Shown in pieces: positions 1 through 5,214 of a DNA stretch of 6,709 nucleotides. Below the pieces are notes generated by a model, which had not been told where the DNA came from, did not search any database, and saw nothing but the letters and a program-made list of their open reading frames with translations. The position numbers were made by a program, and so were the translations under genes. Each line of letters opens with the position of its first letter. Positions within the stretch are counted from its first letter, which is position 1. The stretch comes from Akkermansia sp. (GTDB taxonomy: Bacteria > Verrucomicrobiota > Verrucomicrobiia > Verrucomicrobiales > Akkermansiaceae): assembly GCA_017379255.1 (NCBI GenBank), contig JAFNWZ010000198.1, positions 1-6,709 on the forward strand. Direction: 5' to 3'.

Positions 1-2
1 CA

Positions 3-2276
3 GTTAGCATCAGCAACAACACCGATGTTTCTTTCACAGGAAATGCCTCCGTTGCAGACTCCAAGTACTTTCCTTCATCTTGCGGCGGCGCCATTTACTC
101 AAAGGGCTCCATTTCAATAGTTGGTAACGACAAAGTCATCTTTGAGAAAAACTACGAGAAAAAAGACTCTTCCTACCATCTCCGGAGCATATACATGACC
201 CCGGACTCGGCTTCAGATACCTTCGTATTAGCCGCACGCACCAGGGGGCATATCGCCTTTTATGATTCCGTATATATGGCTTACTATTCAGGATGTTCCG
301 CAAGTATGAACGCTGATTACACCGATGCAAACGGCGCGCTCCAGAAAGCCACGGGCGACATTATCTTCAGCGGTAAATATACAGCCGAGCATCTGGCTGA
401 AGTAAAAGGTTCTGCCGGCACATCCTCCGAAATCACCAATTCCCAGACCAGTGAAATCAACAATCTCATCACTCTCTACGGTGGCAGCCTGCAGGTGGTG
501 GATGGGGCAAAACTGAACGGGCGGGGGCTGACCGTCGCCGCAGACAGCCATGCGACCCTGCTGCTGCGGAATGGCAGCATGTCACATAGCGGATACAACT
601 TCACCTTCAACGCCACCAGCGCACTGGAACTGCAGGGGCTCAACACCATTACCGCATCCAAACTCACCATGGGCAGCGGCACCAGCCTGGTGGTGACGCT
701 GAACGAAGCCAACCTGACCACGGCAGCCCTGACCCTGGGCGGCACCGATTTTGCCACCTCACAGCTGGCGGTTAACCTGAATCGCACCGATGGGCTGCGC
801 AGCGGCATGTACAAAATCATCAGCCAGAGCAGCAGCAGCGATTTCACCACCAAATCTGCCTGGACGGCAGCCAACGTGAGCGTGAAAGGCAGCGGCGGGG
901 CCAGTCAGGCGGCATTTGAAGATTTGGTGTGGGAGGGCGGCACGCTCTACTACAAGGTAGGGCGCACCACCTGGGGCAATGCCTCGGGCGACGGCCTGTG
1001 GAACAGCACGTCTGACAACTGGACGATGAATGACCGCAGCTACACCTATCTGGACGGCATGGACGTGAGCTTCACCGACGCGGCAGCCGGCACCGTGAAA
1101 CTGGAGGGCGATATTGCCGCAGCAGATATCATCGTGAACAACGCGAGCGGCAATGATTACACCTTTACCGCGGCAGAAGGCGGTGGCAGGCTGACGGGTA
1201 CTGGCTCTCTCACCAAGCAGGGAAGCGGCGGGCTGACCCTTGACACGGCGAATAATTACACCGGAGCAACAAAGCTGGAGGGCGGCACGCTGCATGTGCA
1301 CCACAGCACGGCCCTGGGCGCTACGGCAGACGGCGGGGCTTCTGTGACAACTGCCGCCGGGACCACGCTGAAGGTGGGGAACAACAGCCACCTGGTGCTG
1401 GCCAGCTCTTATGATATGGCAGGCATTGTGGATGTGGCGGCCGGTTCCACGCTGGAGCTGCAGAAGACCGGGCGCGCCGCCGGTACGCTGAGCGGGAGCG
1501 GCACGGTGCAAGTGGCGGACAGTCAGGTTACCGTGGAGAGCCTGAGCAGCTTCACTGGTAATCTGGAGCTGGAGGGCAAGGAGGCGAGCCTGAGCATTGG
1601 CAGCGGCAGCTACTCTGCTGCTGGTACGCTGAGCGTGGCCGGCGGTCAGCTTACCTTCGGCAGCAACGCCAATATCACGCTGAATGCCGGTGGTCAGCTG
1701 CTGCTGAGCGCCCTGGATGGCGCTGCAGCCCGACTTACAGCAAACAATATCAACATCAGGAAGGGAGCTACCCTGGCGACCGATATCCAGGCCTCCGTCT
1801 CCCCTCTGGGAGATACCCCGGTGCTCAGCAGCCGCGAAGTGGGAGCAGAGCTGAACTGCTCTATTCTGACGCTGAACATGGGAGCCACTCTGAATGCTGA
1901 AGACGCGTATTTTGACCTGAATAACGGCACGCTGGTACTTGCCGTGACCAAGACCGGCACCGAGAAGATAAACCTGATTCTGGCAGAACACACAGTGTAC
2001 ACCGGCTCAGAGCAGATAGTGCTGTTTGCGAATGCCGGCAAGGTCACATTCATTTACAACAACATCACCGCCACCAGTGCCGATGCTTCCACCTACACGC
2101 TGAATGCTGCCGATTACTTCACTGGTACAGGCATTAACGAATCCACGCAGCTGGTCTACGACAGCACTACCGGCACTCTGTACCTGCAGGGGGTTGAGGC
2201 TATTCCCGAGCCCGCTACGGCAACGCTCAGCCTGCTGGCGCTGGCATCTCTCGTTATACGCCGCAGACGCAAGTGA
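3..2276 (+). CDS. PEP-CTERM surface protein with autotransporter-type beta-solenoid repeats (5' end outside window)
   Basis: The reading frame is open from the first complete codon (nt 3) to TGA at 2274-2276, giving 757 visible residues. The ATG at 195 is internal, because Pmp-like motifs lie in frame before it: FTGN (33-44), GGAIY (84-98) and FEKN (141-152). The true start and any signal peptide are beyond the left edge. The body is rich in Gly, Ser, Thr, Asn and Ala with short alternating beta-strand patterns, as in right-handed beta-helix passengers. It contains one clear autotransporter-associated beta-strand repeat (about 1185-1298), preceded by a Trp-rich lead-in (WGN, LWN and DNW between 972 and 1022). 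The protein ends in a PEP-CTERM tail and has no C-terminal beta-barrel. By family knowledge such proteins are exported by Sec and processed by an exosortase-type system, giving an envelope-attached or released surface protein. Adhesion, matrix or glycan contact is an inference. No secretion partner is encoded nearby. The first ~480 nt are clearly less GC-rich than the rest. I am sure of the class but not of the ligand. Confidence 0.88.
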   Translation, partial: VSISNNTDVSFTGNASVADSKYFPSSCGGAIYSKGSISIVGNDKVIFEKNYEKKDSSYHLRSIYMTPDSASDTFVLAARTRGHIAFYDSVYMAYYSGCSASMNADYTDANGALQKATGDIIFSGKYTAEHLAEVKGSAGTSSEITNSQTSEINNLITLYGGSLQVVDGAKLNGRGLTVAADSHATLLLRNGSMSHSGYNFTFNATSALELQGLNTITASKLTMGSGTSLVVTLNEANLTTAALTLGGTDFATSQLAVNLNRTDGLRSGMYKIISQSSSSDFTTKSAWTAANVSVKGSGGASQAAFEDLVWEGGTLYYKVGRTTWGNASGDGLWNSTSDNWTMNDRSYTYLDGMDVSFTDAAAGTVKLEGDIAAADIIVNNASGNDYTFTAAEGGGRLTGTGSLTKQGSGGLTLDTANNYTGATKLEGGTLHVHHSTALGATADGGASVTTAAGTTLKVGNNSHLVLASSYDMAGIVDVAAGSTLELQKTGRAAGTLSGSGTVQVADSQVTVESLSSFTGNLELEGKEASLSIGSGSYSAAGTLSVAGGQLTFGSNANITLNAGGQLLLSALDGAAARLTANNINIRKGATLATDIQASVSPLGDTPVLSSREVGAELNCSILTLNMGATLNAEDAYFDLNNGTLVLAVTKTGTEKINLILAEHTVYTGSEQIVLFANAGKVTFIYNNITATSADASTYTLNAADYFTGTGINESTQLVYDSTTGTLYLQGVEAIPEPATATLSLLALASLVIRRRRK
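33..152 (+). repeat. Chlamydial Pmp-like GGAI/FxxN motif region
   Basis: Two FxxN motifs (FTGN at 33-44 and FEKN at 141-152) flank one GGAI motif (84-95) in the frame of the surface protein. GGA(I/L/V) and FxxN define the repeats of chlamydial polymorphic membrane proteins, where they form rungs of a beta-helix. The phrase between GGAIY and FEKN (Ser-Ile-Ser-Ile-x-Gly-Asn) fits the usual spacing. More copies probably lie left of the window, but I cannot see them. Confidence 0.7.
1185..1298 (+). repeat. Autotransporter-associated beta-strand repeat
   Basis: In the surface-protein frame this stretch reads as a classic passenger repeat: GTGSLTKQGSG, then LTL, then NNYTGATKLEGGTL. The pattern G-x-G-x-L-x-K-x-G-x-G, L-x-L, N-x-Y-x-G-x-T and G-G-T-L is that of the autotransporter-associated beta-strand (PATR-type) repeat. 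It occurs in beta-helical passengers and in many verrucomicrobial and planctomycete PEP-CTERM proteins. Later stretches, such as the two GTLS-containing turns near 1481 and 1622, look like degenerate rungs of the same solenoid. Confidence 0.8.
2202..2273 (+). other. PEP-CTERM sorting signal
   Basis: The last 24 residues of the surface protein are Ile-Pro-Glu-Pro followed by a hydrophobic stretch of about a dozen residues (LSLLALASLVI) and a basic end (RRRRK). This is the three-part PEP-CTERM signal. In characterised PEP-CTERM systems an exosortase recognises the Pro-Glu-Pro motif after Sec export. The hydrophobic segment is short, as is common in Verrucomicrobiota versions. No exosortase gene lies in the window. 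Confidence 0.88.
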
Positions 2277-2343
2277 GATTTGAGAGGATGTAGATTTATC
2301 GAAGTCCTCCGCAGTATGTAATTCCGGAAAAATCGGATATTGC

Positions 2344-2381
2344 TAACAGCCGGCTTGCCGCATTGCGGTGGCCGGCTGTTA
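2344..2381 (+). terminator. Terminator-like hairpin after the surface-protein gene (no T-tract)
   Basis: A perfect 11-bp inverted repeat (TAACAGCCGGC at 2344-2354, GCCGGCTGTTA at 2371-2381) encloses a 16-nt loop. The loop can itself form a 4-bp CCGC/GCGG stem (2358-2361 with 2365-2368). It starts 68 bp after the stop codon of the plus-strand gene. No run of T follows on the plus strand. On the minus strand a T5 run occurs only some 10 nt after the stem. It could be the 3'-end or stabilising hairpin of the surface-protein mRNA, a Rho-assisted end, or a palindromic repeat element. The strand is assigned from position only. Confidence 0.45.
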
Positions 2382-2540
2382 CGCACACGAGCCCTGGCGT
2401 TGATGCGTTATATGGCCATTTATCGGAATGTACAATGGACAAATTACAATGTACAAATGGTTAAAATTCCCTGCGCCCGTTGGTCGCAGCATACTTTAAA
2501 ATTCTCCTTTGTACCTCATACATTGTGCATGCATATAGCA

Positions 2541-2588
2541 ATTTAACAAAAACTCCCGCCTGTGGCACGGATAACCACAGGCGGGAGT
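2541..2588 (-). terminator. Intrinsic terminator of the minus-strand unit
   Basis: A perfect 14-bp inverted repeat (2552-2565 with 2575-2588, core CTCCCGCCTGTGG) encloses a 9-nt loop. On the minus strand the GC-rich stem runs directly into TTTTTGTTAAAT, a textbook U-tract. It begins 22 bp after the stop codon of the 199-codon gene and should end transcription of the symporter unit. It also shields that unit's end from the opposing gene. The plus-strand side of the stem has no T-run, so the direction is clear. Confidence 0.92.
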
Positions 2589-2610
2589 ATGAAAGAATGC
2601 GGTCTTTGGA

Positions 2611-3210
2611 TCAGTTTCTCTGCTGGTCAATCATATTCTTGATGACGGCATTGAATTTCTTGTTCTCAATGCCGATGGCAGAAATGCGGGCAAGTTCGTT
2701 ATTGATGGCCTTGTTCAAAGCCGCCGCAGTAGCGCGGGAAGCCTGGTGAACAGGCAGATTCGCTTCCTCTTCTTCCATGATTTTCACCGTACCAAGTGCC
2801 GTAACCGTGCCAGAGGCGGACTCTTCATCAATGACCTCACCGTAGATTTTCTCCAGAGGCTTGACGGCCTTGGCTGCGGTCTTCTCATTGCGCACGGAGC
2901 GGAGCACCTTGAGCGTCTTTTTCTGGTTGGAGATATATAACTTTGTCTCTTCCTTGAGCATCTTGTCATCCTCGCGGCGCTCCTCGGCAGAACGGGAATC
3001 AAGCTCGGCCTGGGCTTCTGCCGCTGCATCAGACTTAGCCTTGCGTGCAGCACGGTCCGCTTCTACATCGCCATCAGAAAGGATGTCAAAACTCATCTCT
3101 TCAACAGCCTTCTTTGCCTTCTTCCCTTTCTTGGGCGCGGCTTCTGCGTGGGGCACACCAACAGCCAGCAGAGCGGCTGCAAGAATAGTCATGTATTTTA
3201 TTTTCATCAT
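2611..3210 (-). CDS. Secreted, highly charged helical protein of unknown function
   Basis: The gene encodes 199 residues. The N-terminus is a signal peptide: MMKIKYM, a hydrophobic core TILAAALLAVGV, then a likely signal peptidase I site after His-Ala-Glu-Ala (residue 24). The mature protein opens with a Lys-rich patch (about 27-35). A long Ala/Glu/Lys/Arg/Asp-rich stretch (about 45-130) follows that should be helical and partly coiled-coil. After a short Gly/Thr-rich break (133-143) comes an acidic EEEE patch (146-149) and another predicted helix to the end. There are no Cys residues, no catalytic motif and no lipobox. I do not recognise the family. Start candidates are the two adjacent ATGs (3210, 3207) and Met7. 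None has a clear Shine-Dalgarno sequence; I keep the first. It lies 19 bp behind the 102-codon gene and is the last gene before the terminator. A periplasmic or envelope structural or binding role is a guess. Confidence 0.85.
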   Translation of the reverse strand: MMKIKYMTILAAALLAVGVPHAEAAPKKGKKAKKAVEEMSFDILSDGDVEADRAARKAKSDAAAEAQAELDSRSAEERREDDKMLKEETKLYISNQKKTLKVLRSVRNEKTAAKAVKPLEKIYGEVIDEESASGTVTALGTVKIMEEEEANLPVHQASRATAAALNKAINNELARISAIGIENKKFNAVIKNMIDQQRN

Positions 3211-3229
3211 ATTATCTACTAGTTGGGGG

Positions 3230-3538
3230 TTAGAGGGCGGTATTCACCTTTTGCTGCAAGGGCGCAAGGTCGTAGGAATCTGCCCATTTCTTAAGTTCTT
3301 TACCGGTGTAGGAGGAAAGACCATCTGCAGTGAGCTGGCGTGCCAGCACTCCGGCAGGAATCAGCATGCAGAGGAAATCAGCGTCACTTTCATAACCTAC
3401 CCTGACCTCACCGTTGCGGGTCATGATAACGCCATCGCAGGGGCTCATGCTGTTGAGCTCCACAATGGCAGCGCTCAATGCATCCCGTTGAATTTCAAAA
3501 CTGGTGTCAGTTCCTTCCGGCATAGCGTCAGTATACAC
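3230..3538 (-). CDS. Small acidic protein of unknown function
   Basis: The gene encodes 102 residues from a GTG at 3538, or 97 from the in-frame ATG at 3523. An in-frame TAA at 3545-3547 excludes an earlier ATG, GTG or TTG start. An ATG at 3543-3545 is out of frame. Neither candidate has a good Shine-Dalgarno sequence, so the start is unsettled. The product is soluble-looking and acidic, with no signal peptide and no membrane helix. A mixed alpha/beta pattern is likely: a helix at about 14-31, strands around GVIMTRNGEVRVGY (36-49), a hydrophobic stretch (55-66) and a C-terminal helical part with KELKKWADSYDLAPLQQKV. I do not recognise the family. It sits 26 bp after the symporter stop codon and 19 bp before the secreted-protein gene, so all three are probably co-transcribed. 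Coding status rests on this tight packing and on protein-like composition. Confidence 0.7.
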   Translation of the reverse strand: MYTDAMPEGTDTSFEIQRDALSAAIVELNSMSPCDGVIMTRNGEVRVGYESDADFLCMLIPAGVLARQLTADGLSSYTGKELKKWADSYDLAPLQQKVNTAL

Positions 3539-3564
3539 AATGCATTAAAAAAGACAAGTGCTAT

Positions 3565-5151
3565 TTACGATTTTTTGCCAGCAGGCGTGCGGAAAAGACA
3601 CCCCACAGCAAAGGTGGCCAGGGTGCCCACCGTCACGCGCCAGGGGAAGGCGATAGCGGGCATCCAGCCCTGTCGTCCACCGATTTCCAGCAGAATCACC
3701 ACTGCAAAACCGCAGAGCATAGCCAGCACATTGCCAGAGTCGCAGCCGCGCTTCTTCGTAAGCATGCCCAGCAGGAACACCCCCAGCAGCGAACCGTACG
3801 TATAACCAAAGATGCCCAGTGCAATAGGCAGAATACGCACGGTGGGGTCCATGACGGTGAGCCAGGCAGTGCCCGCGCCCACCACGATGAGCAGCACCGC
3901 AAAGAACACCGTAAGCCAGCGCACAGCGCGCAACTGCTCGCCCTGCCCGGCCTGCGGACGGAACACATCCACATACCAATCCCGTGTAGCTGTGGTGGCC
4001 AGGGCATTCAGCGCCGTGGAAAGCGAACCCATAGCGGTAGCCAGCAAGGCTGCTACCAGCAGACCACGCACGCCTGCAGGCAGACAATGGATGATGAACC
4101 ATGGAAAAATCTCAATCTGTTTCTCAGGCGGGGTGATACCGTTCTGGGCAAAGTACACGAAGAGGAGCATACCGCAAGAGATGAACACCAGCACAATGGG
4201 CATATCCATGAGGCCAGAGAGAATCACCGCGCGGGCACCTTTCTTGCTGTCCGGCGCAGCCAGCATGCGCTGCACCATGTCCTGGTCGGTACCGTGCGTG
4301 GCCATGGTGATGAAGGTGGAGCCCAGCACCGCGCTCCAGAGCGTGTATTCACTGCTGAGGATATTCCTGATATCGGCAAGCAGGCCTTCACCCGTAATAC
4401 CGCAGTCAAAGAAGGCCCATGGCTTCAGGTTCCTGATTTCGCAGGGATTGTAATCCTTGTTGCCCAGGTGGTGGCAGATAGACTCCCAGGCGGCACTCCA
4501 GCTGCCATCAGCCTTGATACTGAACAGCAGCACGCCGATGGTGGTGATGAGGGACACGGCCAGAATCGACGCCTGGAGCACATCCGTCCACACCACGGCC
4601 TTGAGCCCACCCAGCGTGGTATACACGGCTGTGGCAATGGTAATGAAGGTGAGCGCGGCAATGTAAATCACCACGGTTTCCATCTGCCCGGCGCGTTCCT
4701 GCCCGGTCACCATCATGTAGGCAATCACCAGCAGGATGCCCGCAAAGAACAGGCGTGTACCACTGGCCAGCACGCGGCTGATGAGGAAGGTCACACTTGC
4801 CCAGCGGCGGGTGGTAAGCCCGAAGCGCTTTTCGAGGTACTCGTAGATGGATACCACATTGTACTGGTAATAAGGCTTCAGGAACAGACGCCCCACGATG
4901 ATGCGCCCCAGAATGGTGCCGATGGCCAGCTGGGCATAGGTGAAATTGCGCAGCGCAAAGCCCTCTCCGGGTGCGCCCAGGAAGGTGGCCGCGCTGATTT
5001 CTGCCGCCAGAATGGAAGCCAGAATGGCCCACCAGGGCAGATTGCGGTTGCCCAGGGCATAGCTCTCCAGGCTTTCCTGCTTGCGGCCTACATAGAGCCC
5101 GATGCCGAAGATGGCGCAGAAATACGCCAGCACTACCAGTATATCAATCAT
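3565..5151 (-). CDS. Sodium:solute symporter (SSS family, TC 2.A.21)
   Basis: The 528-residue product is an inner-membrane secondary transporter expected to couple solute uptake to the sodium gradient. Family marks include the short first helix with MIDILVVLAYF and GIGLYVGRKQ (1-24), the WWAILASILAAEISAATFLG segment (40-59; broken helix TM1), YTTLGGLKAVVWTDVLQA (177-194; SSS signature region), and GTDQDMVQRMLAAPDSKKGA (287-306; conserved cytoplasmic loop). The helix GSLSTALNALATTATRDWY (375-393) carries the Ser/Thr-rich Na+-site segment. About 13 hydrophobic helices can be placed, with a hydrophilic loop at about 212-265. Length is normal for the family. In TM8 the pair of serines seen in some members (Ser-Ser in vSGLT) reads Gly-Ser here, a tolerated variant by eye. 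The substrate cannot be read from sequence; sugars, sialic acids, amino acids and carboxylates are all transported in this family. The ATG at 5151 fits the family N-terminus. It lies directly after a terminator-like hairpin and heads a probable three-gene unit. Confidence 0.93.
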   Translation of the reverse strand: MIDILVVLAYFCAIFGIGLYVGRKQESLESYALGNRNLPWWAILASILAAEISAATFLGAPGEGFALRNFTYAQLAIGTILGRIIVGRLFLKPYYQYNVVSIYEYLEKRFGLTTRRWASVTFLISRVLASGTRLFFAGILLVIAYMMVTGQERAGQMETVVIYIAALTFITIATAVYTTLGGLKAVVWTDVLQASILAVSLITTIGVLLFSIKADGSWSAAWESICHHLGNKDYNPCEIRNLKPWAFFDCGITGEGLLADIRNILSSEYTLWSAVLGSTFITMATHGTDQDMVQRMLAAPDSKKGARAVILSGLMDMPIVLVFISCGMLLFVYFAQNGITPPEKQIEIFPWFIIHCLPAGVRGLLVAALLATAMGSLSTALNALATTATRDWYVDVFRPQAGQGEQLRAVRWLTVFFAVLLIVVGAGTAWLTVMDPTVRILPIALGIFGYTYGSLLGVFLLGMLTKKRGCDSGNVLAMLCGFAVVILLEIGGRQGWMPAIAFPWRVTVGTLATFAVGCLFRTPAGKKS

Positions 5152-5159
5152 CGTATCAC

Positions 5160-5196
5160 GAAAAAGCGGCGGCGGACGATTGCGCGTCCACCGCCG
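5160..5196 (-). terminator. Intrinsic terminator (or attenuator) between pyrG and the symporter gene
   Basis: On the minus strand a 12-bp GC-rich stem (5185-5196 with 5167-5178, one G-U pair, 6-nt loop) is followed after one base by TTTTT (5165-5161). The single non-Watson-Crick position is G-U only in minus-strand RNA and would be C-A on the other strand, which supports the leftward direction. It starts 18 bp after the pyrG stop codon, as expected for a pyrG terminator. Its T-run ends only 9 bp before the symporter ATG. Read-through transcripts would thus carry this hairpin right at the symporter ribosome-binding region. Confidence 0.82.
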
Positions 5197-5214
5197 GTAA
5201 AGGTTATTTCATTC

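Larger units (their letters stand above)
2277..2610. other. Convergent intergenic region (334 bp) with two hairpins and an AT-rich repeat patch
   Basis: This region separates the 3' ends of the plus-strand surface-protein gene and the minus-strand unit. I see no convincing gene in it. It holds the 11-bp hairpin at 2344-2381 and the leftward terminator at 2541-2588. Between them is an AT-rich stretch with TACAATG at 2431-2437 and 2445-2451, TACAAATG at 2452-2459, and inverted elements TTTGTAC (2508-2514) and CATTGT (2521-2526). TTAAAATTC occurs twice (2461-2469 and 2496-2504), and there is an 8-bp palindrome TGCATGCA at 2526-2533. No -35/-10 pair with acceptable spacing was found. Confidence 0.6.

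Noticed and set aside
195..197. ATG at 195 as the start of the surface-protein gene
   Set aside because: The frame is open to the window edge and carries FxxN and GGAI motifs before this codon. No signal peptide follows it.
759..1991. 410-codon open frame on the minus strand opposite the surface-protein gene
   Set aside because: It lies fully antisense to a frame with clear PATR and PEP-CTERM motifs. Its translation is His/Arg/Gln/Ala-rich with no domain sense, as expected for the shadow of GC-rich, Gly/Thr/Ala-coding DNA.
2322..2337. TTCCGGAA palindrome and a TCCG/CGGA mini-stem
   Set aside because: The palindrome has no loop and the stem is only 4 bp, so it is too weak to call as a structure.
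2400..2450. Promoter with TTGATG and TACAAT boxes
   Set aside because: The spacing between the boxes is 25 bp or more, far from the usual 16-18. No gene starts downstream on the plus strand.
2340..2749. Two short plus-strand open frames (68 and 89 codons) in the convergent region
   Set aside because: They run through a perfect hairpin, a minus-strand terminator and the end of the 199-codon gene. They have no ribosome-binding site and no protein-like pattern.
2861..3805. 314-codon plus-strand open frame
   Set aside because: It runs antisense across three consecutive minus-strand genes and their gaps, and its translation has no recognisable motif. The minus-strand genes include a clear signal peptide and SSS-family motifs.
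3812..4453. 213-codon plus-strand open frame inside the symporter gene
   Set aside because: It is antisense to highly conserved SSS motifs and is an artefact of codon composition.
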